Assembly (NCBI GenBank): GCA_051746985.1
Contig: JBNJFP010000010.1
Span: 31,927-95,926 of the forward strand
Origin: Fodinibius sp051746985
GTDB lineage: Bacteria > Bacteroidota > Rhodothermia > Balneolales > Balneolaceae
Direction of reading: 5' to 3'
Length of the DNA stretch: 64,000 nt
The number at the start of each line of letters is the position of its first letter. The stretch's first letter is position 1. The notes under the pieces are model-generated. The model made no database searches. It was given only the letters and a program-made list of their open reading frames with translations, and was not told the origin of the DNA. Below are positions 27,190 through 37,350 of the stretch, piece by piece. The position numbers and the translations under genes were made by a program.

Positions 27190-28044
27190 TTATCCTAGAT
27201 AAGCACGCAATGCAGCACTTCTGTTGTGGTGACGCAACTTGCGTAAGGCTTTTTCTTTAATTTGTCGGACACGTTCGCGTGTCAGATCAAAACGCTCACC
27301 AATTTCTTCAAGTGTTAGTGAGTGTTCGCGACCAATGCCAAAATAGAGACGAATAACTTCTGCTTCTCGATTTGTGAGCTTAGAAAGCGCACGCTCAATT
27401 TCAACCTTGAGCGATTCGCCCATCAAGTCCGTATCGGGATCAGGGGTTTCTTCATTTTCAAGAACATCGAGCAAGCGGTTATCTTCACCCTGAGCAAAGG
27501 GTGCATCCACTGAAAGATGACGACCAGAAATTTTTAGCGTATCAGCCACTTCCGAAACGGTCATATCAAGACTTTCGGCCAGCTCGGCTGCAGAAGGTAC
27601 ACGTTCGTACTCCTGCTCAAGCTTGGAAAGCTCCTTGCCGATCTTGTTAAGAGCACCAACACGGTTTAACGGAAGACGTACAATTCGGCTTTGCTCGGCC
27701 AGTGCCTGTAAAATCGACTGACGAATCCACCAAACGGCGTACGAAATGAACTTGAATCCACGGGTTTCATCAAAACGTTTGGCCGCTTTGATCAAGCCTA
27801 AGTTCCCTTCATTAATAAGGTCACCAAGCGAAAGCCCTTGATTTTGATATTGCTTCGCTACTGAAACAACAAATCGTAGGTTGGCCTTGGTAAGATCTTC
27901 AAGCGCTTTTTGGCTGCCTTTCTGAATCTCTTTGGCAAGCCTTACCTCATCTTCTGGGGTAATAAGCTTCTCTTTTCCAATCTCTTGTAAATAACGATCG
28001 AGTGATTCTGACTCTCGAGTAGAAATACCTGAACTTCTTGCCAC
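27190..28044 (-). CDS. rpoD: Primary RNA polymerase sigma factor (RpoD/SigA)
   Basis: The 284-residue sigma-70 factor has region 1.2 (DSLDRYLQEIGKEKLIT-like), region 2 with RFVVSVAKQYQNQGLSLGDL, INEGNLGLIKAAKRFD and FKFISYAVWWIRQSI, region 3 and region 4 with the helix-turn-helix TLEEIGERFDLTRERVRQIK. It lacks region 1.1 and the large non-conserved insertion of proteobacterial RpoD, as in Bacteroidota primary sigma factors, which recognise unusual promoters (TTTG at -33, TAnnTTTG at -7). Conserved region 2.3-2.4 and region 4.2 make housekeeping function near certain. It is flanked by its own terminator and a 189-base upstream spacer. Confidence 0.95.
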   Translation of the reverse strand: MARSSGISTRESESLDRYLQEIGKEKLITPEDEVRLAKEIQKGSQKALEDLTKANLRFVVSVAKQYQNQGLSLGDLINEGNLGLIKAAKRFDETRGFKFISYAVWWIRQSILQALAEQSRIVRLPLNRVGALNKIGKELSKLEQEYERVPSAAELAESLDMTVSEVADTLKISGRHLSVDAPFAQGEDNRLLDVLENEETPDPDTDLMGESLKVEIERALSKLTNREAEVIRLYFGIGREHSLTLEEIGERFDLTRERVRQIKEKALRKLRHHNRSAALRAYLG

Positions 28045-28233
28045 GGGATATGATGGATTAAATTAGGATTTACGTATAAACTGTGGAACAGCTGTGATCA
28101 TGCCTATTCAGAGGATCAAAGTTTAATGGGATAGTACAACGACTGATACCAACAAAATGTTGCATATTTTTGATCTCTGTAATATACAGGTTTGAAACGT
28201 TAATTTCGAGCGCCTTTAAAACTTCTAACTACT

Positions 28234-29397
28234 CTATAATAACATTGAACGACCAGGAAATGTTTCGGCTATCCCGAAGAAATCTGCTACTGTACTTGCG
28301 ATATCGCTAAACGTATCGCGCGTACCCAAATTCTTCTGTTGCGCCCTACTCGACGGACATAATAAAATGGGTGTAAACTCTCTGCTGTGGTCAGTGCTTT
28401 CCGAAGTGGGATCATTGCCATGGTCACCGCAAATCATCAAAATATCGTCCTCATCTAACTTGCTGACAATCGCTGGTATGGCTCGGTCAAATTCTTGCAG
28501 CGACTCTGCAAACCCTTCGGGATCAAGGCGATGACCATACTTTTGATCGGTATCAATCAGGTTAACAAACACAAAACTGTCTTGGGCCGCCGACATCAGG
28601 CTTAGTAGCTGAGAAATCCCCTCTGCATTGCTCTTCGTACGACGAAACTGAGTAAACCCCTGTTCAGCAAAAAGGTCAATAATCTTACCAATGGAATACG
28701 TTTTTATTCCATTTTCCTGCAATCGATTAATCACATTATGCTCAGGGGGAGTCAGTGAATAATCGTGACGTTTATCAGAAATGCGTTCAAAATTGCCAGA
28801 TGCTCCGGTAAACGGACGAGCAATTACCCGACCCACGCCGTGCTTATCCTGAAGTACGTTTTCTCGGGCAAATTGGCACCACTTGTAAAGCGTATCAATA
28901 GGCGTAACATCCACATGCGTTGCTACCTGAAACACGCTGTCGGCCGAAGTATAGACAATTGGAAAACCCGTTTCCATATGCTCTTCTCCGTAGTCGGCAA
29001 TCACATCAGTTCCTGAATAAGGCTTATTTACCAGTGCTTTTTCAACACCAATACCCTCACAAAATTGATCAATAACCTCTTGAGGAAATCCATCGGGATA
29101 GGTAGGAAATGGTCGATTAAGGTGTATACCGGCTATCTCCCAATGTCCGGTCGTGGAATCTTTGCCGGCCGACTGTTCCCGCATTTTTCCGTATGCACAT
29201 ATGGGGTCAGAATCTACGGGCACCGATGCCAACGGGATAATATTGCCAAGGCCCATCCGCTGTAGGTTCGGCAATTTCACATCCGTAGCTTCACATAAAT
29301 GACCCAACGTATTCTCATTTTCATCACCATAATCGGCCGCATCTTCCTGTGCACCAACGCCAAGCCCATCAACAACAATTACATAACAATTTCCCAT
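28234..29397 (-). CDS. deoB: Phosphopentomutase
   Basis: The 387-residue enzyme interconverts ribose (or deoxyribose) 1- and 5-phosphate in nucleoside salvage. It shows the alkaline-phosphatase-like metal sites: VIVVDGLGVG near the N-terminus, KDSTTGHWEIAG with the phospho-acceptor Thr, DTDQKYGHR, and ICGDHGNDPTSESTDHSREF carrying Asp-His ligands. Length and motifs match DeoB throughout. It starts five bases after the stop of the upstream GAF-type gene, so the two are cotranscribed. Confidence 0.95.
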   Translation of the reverse strand: MGNCYVIVVDGLGVGAQEDAADYGDENENTLGHLCEATDVKLPNLQRMGLGNIIPLASVPVDSDPICAYGKMREQSAGKDSTTGHWEIAGIHLNRPFPTYPDGFPQEVIDQFCEGIGVEKALVNKPYSGTDVIADYGEEHMETGFPIVYTSADSVFQVATHVDVTPIDTLYKWCQFARENVLQDKHGVGRVIARPFTGASGNFERISDKRHDYSLTPPEHNVINRLQENGIKTYSIGKIIDLFAEQGFTQFRRTKSNAEGISQLLSLMSAAQDSFVFVNLIDTDQKYGHRLDPEGFAESLQEFDRAIPAIVSKLDEDDILMICGDHGNDPTSESTDHSREFTPILLCPSSRAQQKNLGTRDTFSDIASTVADFFGIAETFPGRSMLL

Positions 29398-29402
29398 AAA
29401 TG

Positions 29403-30914
29403 TTATACAGCTTCATTTTTATTGGATTTAAGAGCCTGAGATAAGGCCGATTTTGCATTTTTCACCACTTGGTAGCTGTCGTTATATTCATCATGCAAGC
29501 GTACGAAACCGACCTTGATTCCCGTCTCAATATGGATACCATTTGAAAGCTCAAACGAATCCGAAAACTTTCTCTTTACTGAGCGACTCCATTTCTTAAC
29601 AGCATCCTCATCCTTGCTCTGAATCAAGAATGAATACACGTAATCAGAGTTATATCCCAAAATGCCATTAAACCCAAACTGGCTTGGGTTAAATGCGGCT
29701 ATTAAATCTTTCTGCATTTGATCCAGCTGCTCCATCCGTAATTTGGTACGCAATTCTGGCAGATTAGAAAGTGTAACCAATCCAAACCAACTTTTTAATC
29801 CGCCGGCTTTACCATCTACACGCTGCAATTCCGAATCTACACTAAGCTCCCAAAGCTCAGGCAAAAATGCCTCAAATTTATTTGTAAAAATAGTATCGTC
29901 AACATCCAGCTTGGGATTATTCGACAGCATTTGCAAACTTGCTACCCGGACCAAATTGATTAACTTATGCTTGGTAGATTCCTTAAAGATGAGCGGGTTT
30001 TTATCATAGACCAGCACTACGCCCTGGCGGCGATCCTTCATCATAAGCGGGATAGCCAGCGTTGCCCCTTCGGAATGCAGCTCCCGCGGCGATAGTCGCT
30101 TGGGATTGTTATTAAAATGGATCGCAAACTCAGCATCTCCATTTTCAGCGGACTCATATACTAACGACCGCTCTTCCATTTTCATGCCCACCGGCGGTGC
30201 ATATTTTGCCGACTCGGCATTCATTACATTATGCCATTGTCCCATTCCCTGGGTGATGAACGAAACCCCACCGTCATATAAGTAGGTTTGGATAGTATTA
30301 AGCAAGTGTTTGATCATCTCACTACGATGACATCGCACCTGCAGACTTGTTACGGCTTCTTCATAATCAATCCATTCGTCTTGCTGCTCGTATAAATCGC
30401 TAATTTCCAAATACGTATTTAATACGTTACGCAATGCATTGATATAGGAATAAATAATATCACTTTTATTCTCAGTAAAAATATGATCTTTAGACTCGAG
30501 TATTGTAATGGCCACCGTTTCTCCATTGTTCACAAATGGCAGCAACGTGATGTACCGAACCGGCACCTCATTATAGTAGTGATTTAAAACCGATGCCGGG
30601 ATATCCTCTCCCACTTCTATGGCTGTAGGCTCGTCGAGATTTTTAAACTCATCAAGAAAATGATTTTCAAAACCTATGCGGTCTTTAAACATGACATTTT
30701 CAAACACCGTGGACTTCGTCTCCATCACAAACTGCTCACGTGACCGGTTTACCCAGTACATATACACCGTTTCCATCTCAGATGCACTCTGCAACAAAAA
30801 AAGCAGATCGTTAAGTACCTGTTTAAACTCCCGCAGAGCTTTCTCCTGACGCTTCCGTCCCATAATCTCGGCATTTGATCGCTCTTTCTCCCGTGCCGTT
30901 GCGTAATTTTTCAT
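29403..30914 (-). CDS. GAF-like protein with a degenerate GGDEF-like C-terminus
   Basis: This 503-residue protein has no signal or membrane segment. An N-terminal coiled coil (about 1-45) precedes two regions that look like GAF domains (about 45-170 and 190-330; the second has ATLAIPLMMKDRRQGVVLVYDK). The C-terminal part (about 360-495) resembles a GGDEF fold: FGLVTLSNLPELR as the first strand and, near the end, GFVRLHDEYNDSYQVVKNAK with the A-L-x-Q-A-L finish typical of diguanylate cyclases. The catalytic hairpin reads GYNSDYVY instead of GGDEF, so cyclase activity is unlikely. It may be a sensor or scaffold. It lies between pepF and deoB with near-zero spacing. The domain assignment is by eye and tentative. 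Confidence 0.6.
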   Translation of the reverse strand: MKNYATAREKERSNAEIMGRKRQEKALREFKQVLNDLLFLLQSASEMETVYMYWVNRSREQFVMETKSTVFENVMFKDRIGFENHFLDEFKNLDEPTAIEVGEDIPASVLNHYYNEVPVRYITLLPFVNNGETVAITILESKDHIFTENKSDIIYSYINALRNVLNTYLEISDLYEQQDEWIDYEEAVTSLQVRCHRSEMIKHLLNTIQTYLYDGGVSFITQGMGQWHNVMNAESAKYAPPVGMKMEERSLVYESAENGDAEFAIHFNNNPKRLSPRELHSEGATLAIPLMMKDRRQGVVLVYDKNPLIFKESTKHKLINLVRVASLQMLSNNPKLDVDDTIFTNKFEAFLPELWELSVDSELQRVDGKAGGLKSWFGLVTLSNLPELRTKLRMEQLDQMQKDLIAAFNPSQFGFNGILGYNSDYVYSFLIQSKDEDAVKKWSRSVKRKFSDSFELSNGIHIETGIKVGFVRLHDEYNDSYQVVKNAKSALSQALKSNKNEAV

Positions 30915-30921
30915 CCCGTGG

Positions 30922-32718
30922 TTATTTTATCTTATTAGCCAGTTCTTTTGCCTGTTCGATCATCTCCTCGATTGCTGTTAATCCATTATCCCAGAAACCG
31001 GGCTGCGTGATATCAAGCCCAAGCTTGCCAACAATATTTTCGGGCCAATCAGATCCGCCGGCCTCCAGCATTTCAATATAGTTTTCGGCAAAACCGTTTT
31101 CAGACTGCGTATATTCCTGATACAGCGCCAGCACCAGCAATTCTCCAAAGGCGTAGGCATATACATAACCCGGTGTATGCAAAAAGTGTGGTATGTAACT
31201 CCACCAAAGATTATACTCCTTGGTCAATGTTACGGAATCTCCATATACCGCTTCCTGCGTCTCACGCCATAAATTAGAAAAATCTTCGGTCGAGAGCTCT
31301 CCTTTTTCACGCCGATGCGTATGCATGGCATCCTCAAAACGATTCATCGACACCTGACGAAACACTGTTGCAATAGTATCATCAATTTTGCCAATCAGCA
31401 GCGCCAGCTTTTCTTTGGGATCGTCGAGGGTACGCATCAATTTTTGGAATACAAGCATCTCTCCAAACACCGATGCTGTTTCAGCTGTAGTCAAGGGTGT
31501 ATCGGCCTGCAGTGCCCCTTGCTTGCGAGATAAATACTGATGAACCCCGTGGCCCAATTCATGGGCCAGCGTCTGCACATCACGCACCTTTCCGTTAAAA
31601 TTCATAAACACGTATGGATGCACCGACGGGACGGTACTGGCCGAATAGGCGCCCCCCCGTTTGCCGGGCTGCAAAGCCGCGTCAATCCAATTCTTATCAA
31701 AAAATTCCGACGTTATTTTTCCCATCTGCGGGTGGAAATCGGAGTACGAATCCAGCACCATCTCCTTGGCTTCGGACCATTTTATAGTCTCTTCGCTTTC
31801 AAGGATGGGTGCATATCGATCGTAATCAAATAGTTCGTCGTAGCCCAGAAGCTCCCGCTTTAAATCATAAAATCGGTGCACTAAGCTGTAATTATCCGTC
31901 ACAGATTTAACTAAGGTTTCGACTGTCTTATCATCAATTTCGTTAGCCAGGTTTCGCGAAGAAATCCAGCTGTCGTATCCGCGCAGTTTGTCATCGGTAT
32001 GCTTGTCTGCCAGCAGGGTATTAAAAATGAAAGTAAGCGTACGACTGTGATCTTCGAACGTATCGGTCAGCGACCTATGTGCTCGCTTCCGCAGATCGCG
32101 GTCCGGTTCGTGGAGTTTGCTGAGCACCTGCTGCTGGGTCAACTCTTCTCCATCAAGATCAAAACGGGCCGCCCCCATCGTTTCATCAAAGTAACGATTC
32201 CACGCACTGCGTCCGGTCACCTTTTTTGCGGATAAAATTTGCTCCTCCTTCTCGCTCAGTACATGATCTTTATAACGACGCGAAGTTTCCAGGTAGTGCC
32301 GGTAATGTTCCAGCGAATCACTGGTAATCAGATTTTTAGCTTTCTTATCATCCACAGCCAGCCATTCCACATCAAAGAATACCAGCTTCTGATGAATTTC
32401 GGATGATAGTTCCTTTGCTTCCTGCATCAACTTTCCATATTGGGGGCTATTAGTATTAGTTGACCAGATCAGGTGTGCATAGGAGCCAATCTTCCCAATC
32501 GTTTCAATGATCTCTTCATAATCCACAAGCGCCTGCTTCATCTCTTTTCCATCAAGGTCGGCTACCTTTCCCTTATATGTTTTGGCAAACTCTTTGGCCT
32601 GCTCAACAACTTTTTCTTTGTCATTTTCAAGAGCGGGGTCATCAACGGATTTATACAGGTCAGAAAGATCCCATTGAATGTTTTCTGCCCCTGTTTTTTG
32701 TTTCGCTTTTTCGTTCAT
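30922..32718 (-). CDS. pepF: Oligoendopeptidase F (M3 family)
   Basis: The 598-residue metallopeptidase cleaves short peptides in the cytoplasm. The zinc motif is H386-E-L-G-H390 in LAHELGHGVHQYLSRK, with the third ligand Glu downstream in TTAETASVFGEMLV. The C-terminal M3 signature HFLHTPGYVYAYAFGELL is present. There is no signal peptide, and length is standard for PepF. It is the first gene of a likely operon pepF, GAF-type gene, deoB, and is divergent from the 2-oxoglutarate dehydrogenase gene. Confidence 0.95.
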   Translation of the reverse strand: MNEKAKQKTGAENIQWDLSDLYKSVDDPALENDKEKVVEQAKEFAKTYKGKVADLDGKEMKQALVDYEEIIETIGKIGSYAHLIWSTNTNSPQYGKLMQEAKELSSEIHQKLVFFDVEWLAVDDKKAKNLITSDSLEHYRHYLETSRRYKDHVLSEKEEQILSAKKVTGRSAWNRYFDETMGAARFDLDGEELTQQQVLSKLHEPDRDLRKRAHRSLTDTFEDHSRTLTFIFNTLLADKHTDDKLRGYDSWISSRNLANEIDDKTVETLVKSVTDNYSLVHRFYDLKRELLGYDELFDYDRYAPILESEETIKWSEAKEMVLDSYSDFHPQMGKITSEFFDKNWIDAALQPGKRGGAYSASTVPSVHPYVFMNFNGKVRDVQTLAHELGHGVHQYLSRKQGALQADTPLTTAETASVFGEMLVFQKLMRTLDDPKEKLALLIGKIDDTIATVFRQVSMNRFEDAMHTHRREKGELSTEDFSNLWRETQEAVYGDSVTLTKEYNLWWSYIPHFLHTPGYVYAYAFGELLVLALYQEYTQSENGFAENYIEMLEAGGSDWPENIVGKLGLDITQPGFWDNGLTAIEEMIEQAKELANKIK

Positions 32719-32937
32719 AAATTCACTGAAACCTATATTCAGATATCACTGTTAACATTGACGAATATGCAGAGAGTGATCAAAAATTATCTCTGTTCAA
32801 GAATCGTAATTTAAATAAACAATAGTTAACTTTAGGCTTGATTGTTGATGGCTTAAAGAAACCAAAAATAACAGTCAATTTTAACTCTTGCAGACGTTTA
32901 TTTACTAATAATTTAAACCCACTCAATAAGACATATT
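32719..32937. promoter_or_regulatory. Divergent promoter region, pepF / kgd
   Basis: A 219-base AT-rich spacer separates two outward-facing genes. No ATG lies in the kgd frame between its upstream in-frame stop (32914) and the TTG at 32938. No convincing operator was seen. Confidence 0.5.
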
Positions 32938-35900
32938 TTGAAGTCGCTCGAAGCCGCATTCGGACCCAACTCAGCACTTGTCGAAGAACTATATAACCAG
33001 TATAAAGAAGACCCTTCTTCGGTTCCTAATCACTGGCGCCAATATTTTGATGAAATTGAAGGTGTAGAACAAACAGAAGATTCAAAAACAAAGGCACAAA
33101 AGACCGGTAATGGATCTTCTGTTGCTAAACAGGCTGAAGCCGCAAAGGCTAAAAAGAAATCAAAAACCAAACAGAAAGCACCCAAGCAAAAAGGCGATAG
33201 CAAAGCTGATGTTCCATCTGGCGCTACGCTCGAAAAAATCAAGGGTGTTTCCAGCAAGATTGTCCAAAATATGGATGAGAGCCTTGAGGTTCCCACGGCC
33301 ACTTCGGTGCGCTCGCTACCGATGAAAATGTTGATTGAGGATCGCGATATTATCAATCGACATCTCAAAAAGCGTAATGAGCCGAAATCTTCATTTACCC
33401 ATTATATTGCCTGGGCTATTGTAAAGGCGCTGGAAGAATATCCCAACATGAATAATTCGTTCATGTATAAAGATGGGGATCCTTATAAAGTAATTCCTGA
33501 ACAGGTAAATTTGGGTCTGGCTATCGACGTCCAAAATAAGGATGGTTCTCGCAATTTGTTGGTGCCCAACATCAAGGGCGTTGACAAGATGAACTTTAAG
33601 GAGTTTCTATATGCCTATGCGGATCTTATTGACAAAGCCCGCAACGGCAATCTTGAAATTGCTGATTTCCAGGGTACAACCCTTACATTGACCAACCCTG
33701 GAATGATTGGTACCGTGCAATCGGTGCCCCGACTGATGAAAACACAAGGTGCTATTATCGCCACCGGTGCTATTGATTATCCCGCGGAATACCAATCGAT
33801 GTCACAAGAGGTACTTAATAAGCTGGGCATCAGCAAAGTGATGAATATGACCTCGACCTATGATCACCGCGTAATTCAAGGTGCTGAATCGGGTGCATTT
33901 CTTAAGAAAGTCCACAGCCTGCTGAATGGCGAAGAAAACTTTTACAACGATATTTTTGAGGATCTGGAAATCCCGTATGATCCCCTGCCCTATGGTGCCG
34001 ACAATTACGTAGGTCAGCTTGATGGCAGCGGTGCAACGCTCGAGCAAAACAAGCGTGCTATTAATGTGATGCGACTCATCAATATGTATCGCACGCGTGG
34101 TCACGTACTTGCTGATCTCGACCCCCTGAGCGACGAACCCGGGCACAGTCCCGAGCTGGATCTGAGTTACTACGATCTTACACTGTGGGATCTGGATCGC
34201 GAGTTTTATTGCGGTGGTCTTGGAGGAAATGAAAAAGCTACGCTTCGAGAAATCATTACCTTGCTGCGCGAAACGTACTGTGGCAAGCTGGGAGCGGAAT
34301 TTATGCACATCCTGGATCTCGAAGAACGCAAATGGCTCCGTGAGCGTATGGAGTCAACAACTAATACGCCTGAGTTGACCAAAGATCAGAAAGAACAGAT
34401 TCTGCACAAGCTGAATCAGGCGATGGCTTTTGAGCAGTTCTTGCATAAGAAATACATCGGCCACAAACGTTTCTCACTCGAAGGGGCTGACACGTTGATT
34501 CCCATGATGCATCACATGCTTGAAAAAGCGGGCGAAGACAAAGTTGAAAAAATATTTATGGGTATGGCCCACCGGGGACGTTTGAACATACTGGTGAATA
34601 TCATGAATAAGCCCTACCGGAAAGTCTTTGCGGATTTTGAAGGAAACCTCGATCCCGGTAGCATTCAGGGTTCTGGCGATGTCAAGTATCACTTGGGATC
34701 AAAAGGAACGTATAAAACCACGGCGGGGGAAGAAGTCGAGATTGAATTAATGCCCAACCCCAGTCACCTCGAATCAGTGAATCCTGTTGTTGAAGGTGCT
34801 ACCCGTGCCACCCAGGATCACGATGGCAAAGAGGCCGAAAAGAAAAATCTACCCGTACTCATTCATGGTGATGCAGCCTTTGCCGGTCAAGGAGTTGTTG
34901 CGGAAACGCTTAACATGTCGCAGCTTGACGCCTATAAGACAGGGGGTACCGTTCATATTGTTATTAATAACCAAATTGGATTTACAACCCTACCCGAAGA
35001 TGGACGTTCTACCGAATATGCTTCCGATCTTGCAAAAGCTATTCTGGCCCCAATTTTCCACGTCAATGGCGATAACCCCGAAGAAGCCGTACATGCTATG
35101 CAGATGGCCTTCGAATATCGACAGAAATTTGGCAAAGATGTTGTTATTGACCTGATTGGCTTCCGTAAGCACGGTCACAACGAGGGAGATGAGCCAGCCT
35201 TTACGCAGCCTGGCATGTATAAGGAGATTGAAAATCATCCGACGGTGCGCGACATTTATACCGATACACTGCTTGGACGCGGTGAATTTACCGAAGAAGA
35301 AATGCAAGAAATCTTTGACGAGTTTGACGAGCTACTTCGTGAGGCTTTTGAGGATGCAAAAAATGCCTCCCCCCTCGAAGTTACCAAAGACATGATTGAC
35401 CGCCATGAAATGACGCAAGAAGACTGGAACGAGTTTCCGGATACCACCTATCCCGAAAAAGAACTCAAAGATATTGCAGTCAAGTTGAATACCGTTCCAA
35501 AGGATTTCGATGCCAATCCTAAGTTGTTACGACAGCTGGCAAAACGCGCCGAAACGGTTGAAAAGAATGAAAAGAAAATTGACTGGGGATTTGCTGAAGC
35601 ACTGGCTTTCGGTTCGCTCCTCAAAGACGGCACTACGGTTCGACTAACGGGACAGGATGCCGAGCGAGGTACCTTTTCGCATCGTCATGCCATCCTGCAC
35701 GGAACCGAAACGGACCAAAAGTTTATTCCCCTTAATAATATCGATGACGATCAAGCGCCATTTTATCCGTACAACAGCCTGCTAAGCGAATTCGCTGCTG
35801 TGGGTTTTGAGTTTGGATACAGTGCAGCCAAGCTTGATGCGCTGGTCATCTGGGAAGCTCAATTTGGCGACTTTGCCAACGGCGCTCAGGTAATGATGGA

Positions 35901-36603
35901 TCAATATATCTCTGCCAGTGAAGCAAAGTGGGGGCAAAAATCATCGTTAGTAATGACACTCCCTCACGGCTATGAAGGTCAGGGCCCCGAACACTCTTCG
36001 GCCCGATTGGAGCGTTATCTGCAACTTTGCGCCGAAGATAATATGCAGGTTGTCAATTTGACGACACCGGCTCAGTATTTCCACATCTTGCGCAAGCAGG
36101 CCAAACAGGAAGACAAGAAACCGTTGATCATTATGTCACCCAAGAGCTTGCTTCGTCACCCACTGGCAACTTCTAAAACCGATGATTTAGCTAAGGGACA
36201 ATATCAGCCATTTATTCCTGATCAGGAAGTCGAGGATAAGAGCAATATTGATCGACTGGTGATCTGCTCAGGTAAGGTCTATTACGATCTATATAAACAG
36301 CGTCAGGATGAGGAGATCGATAATGTTGCCATTACTCGTTTAGAGCAATATTATCCTTTCCCAAATAAAGACATCAGTGATATTCTGGATGAATACAGCC
36401 ATGTAGATGATATCGTTTGGTGTCAGGAGGAACCACGTAACATGGGTGCTTGGACGTTTGTCTCAACGCGCATTATGCAGCAGCTAAAAGATGGACAGAA
36501 TTTGCGCTACGTAGGTCGACAAGCTTCTGCATCACCGGCTGCAGGACAAAAGAAGGTCCACAAAGCCGAGCAAGAAAAACTTATTAATGAGGCGTTGAAC
36601 TAA
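32938..36603 (+). CDS. kgd: Multifunctional 2-oxoglutarate dehydrogenase (Kgd type, E2-E1 fusion)
   Basis: The 1221-residue protein joins E2 succinyltransferase and E1 2-oxoglutarate decarboxylase parts of the TCA-cycle complex. The N-terminal segment SLEAAFGPNSALVEELYNQY is the E1-binding tail seen in OdhA/Kgd; a Lys/Ala-rich linker follows (about 45-95). Residues about 100-340 form an acyltransferase core with catalytic H310 in STYDHRVIQG, and no lipoyl domain. The E1 part (about 370-1221) has FMGMAHRGRLNILVN, LIHGDAAFAGQGVVAETLNM and GFRKHGHNEGDEPAFTQP, as in OGDH. The start must be TTG at 32938: an in-frame stop lies at 32914 and no ATG is available, and translation from TTG gives the conserved N-terminus. 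This fused form is best known from Actinobacteria. A lipoyl carrier must come from another subunit. Confidence 0.93.
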   Translation: MKSLEAAFGPNSALVEELYNQYKEDPSSVPNHWRQYFDEIEGVEQTEDSKTKAQKTGNGSSVAKQAEAAKAKKKSKTKQKAPKQKGDSKADVPSGATLEKIKGVSSKIVQNMDESLEVPTATSVRSLPMKMLIEDRDIINRHLKKRNEPKSSFTHYIAWAIVKALEEYPNMNNSFMYKDGDPYKVIPEQVNLGLAIDVQNKDGSRNLLVPNIKGVDKMNFKEFLYAYADLIDKARNGNLEIADFQGTTLTLTNPGMIGTVQSVPRLMKTQGAIIATGAIDYPAEYQSMSQEVLNKLGISKVMNMTSTYDHRVIQGAESGAFLKKVHSLLNGEENFYNDIFEDLEIPYDPLPYGADNYVGQLDGSGATLEQNKRAINVMRLINMYRTRGHVLADLDPLSDEPGHSPELDLSYYDLTLWDLDREFYCGGLGGNEKATLREIITLLRETYCGKLGAEFMHILDLEERKWLRERMESTTNTPELTKDQKEQILHKLNQAMAFEQFLHKKYIGHKRFSLEGADTLIPMMHHMLEKAGEDKVEKIFMGMAHRGRLNILVNIMNKPYRKVFADFEGNLDPGSIQGSGDVKYHLGSKGTYKTTAGEEVEIELMPNPSHLESVNPVVEGATRATQDHDGKEAEKKNLPVLIHGDAAFAGQGVVAETLNMSQLDAYKTGGTVHIVINNQIGFTTLPEDGRSTEYASDLAKAILAPIFHVNGDNPEEAVHAMQMAFEYRQKFGKDVVIDLIGFRKHGHNEGDEPAFTQPGMYKEIENHPTVRDIYTDTLLGRGEFTEEEMQEIFDEFDELLREAFEDAKNASPLEVTKDMIDRHEMTQEDWNEFPDTTYPEKELKDIAVKLNTVPKDFDANPKLLRQLAKRAETVEKNEKKIDWGFAEALAFGSLLKDGTTVRLTGQDAERGTFSHRHAILHGTETDQKFIPLNNIDDDQAPFYPYNSLLSEFAAVGFEFGYSAAKLDALVIWEAQFGDFANGAQVMMDQYISASEAKWGQKSSLVMTLPHGYEGQGPEHSSARLERYLQLCAEDNMQVVNLTTPAQYFHILRKQAKQEDKKPLIIMSPKSLLRHPLATSKTDDLAKGQYQPFIPDQEVEDKSNIDRLVICSGKVYYDLYKQRQDEEIDNVAITRLEQYYPFPNKDISDILDEYSHVDDIVWCQEEPRNMGAWTFVSTRIMQQLKDGQNLRYVGRQASASPAAGQKKVHKAEQEKLINEALN

Positions 36604-36620
36604 TTCCTCATCAAATACTA

Positions 36621-36657
36621 ATAAGGAGCGTATTGCAACACGCTCCTTATGTATTTT
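36621..36657 (+). terminator. Terminator of kgd
   Basis: ATAAGGAGCGT (36621-36631) pairs with ACGCTCCTTAT (36640-36650) around an eight-base loop, followed by GTATTTT. It lies 17 bases after the kgd stop. Confidence 0.8.
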
Positions 36658-36730
36658 AAACCTTTCTGGCATCGTAGTTCTGCTGCGATGCATTTTTTTA
36701 TTCCACAAAAAAATGCCATGGCTTAACCTT

Positions 36731-36787
36731 GCGAGCCCTACGCGAAGGCTATGTGTAAGGCTTGCAAAGGGTTTGCGTAGTGCTCGC
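36731..36787. repeat. Imperfect inverted repeat, 13-bp arms
   Basis: GCGAGCCCTACGC (36731-36743) is matched in inverted orientation by GCGTAGTGCTCGC (36775-36787) with one mismatch. The 31-base spacer includes GGCTATG, itself repeated inverted as CATAGCC just after the right arm. The pattern fits a REP-like or MITE-like hairpin rather than a terminator, since no U-run follows. Confidence 0.5.
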
Positions 36788-37350
36788 ATAGCCTCTAATT
36801 GGGGTAGTCTATTAACCCAGCACCCTCAAACACTCCATGCCTCTATCACGACATCCCCTCTGTCAGGGTAGTGGAGTGGGCTTTGGGGCATGATTTCACT
36901 TTTGAAGTCCCCCTTTTGAGAACCGGTATTTTGTTTGTTTAACGAAGGCTTGCCGTATTTTGCAAGAAATTATAAAACTAAACTTCATTCCCTGCCTACG
37001 CCAAAACCTTTACAATTGTAGCAGCCTTCCTATAAAATGACTTCGTGCAGACAGGCTTCCCTAAGGAAGAATTCATTGATTTTAGTTGAAGAGTCTACAA
37101 GTCCCTCTTAGAAAAGAGGGATTTAGGGAGATTGATCAAATTGAATTTCGTCTTATTAGTAATAAAATAGGTACTCCCTGAAGGATACTGTCCATTTTTT
37201 GTCACCAAAAAATGACGAAAAAACTGCTGGGGGAATCGTAGATTTTGTTCTTTATAAAATTATAAGCCAGCTCTTTAATCTAAAAAGTCTGTTGCTTTTC
37301 CAATTGTTTTGCCGCGATCCGCCCCAGACCCCAAATTGTTGAAATTAGAA

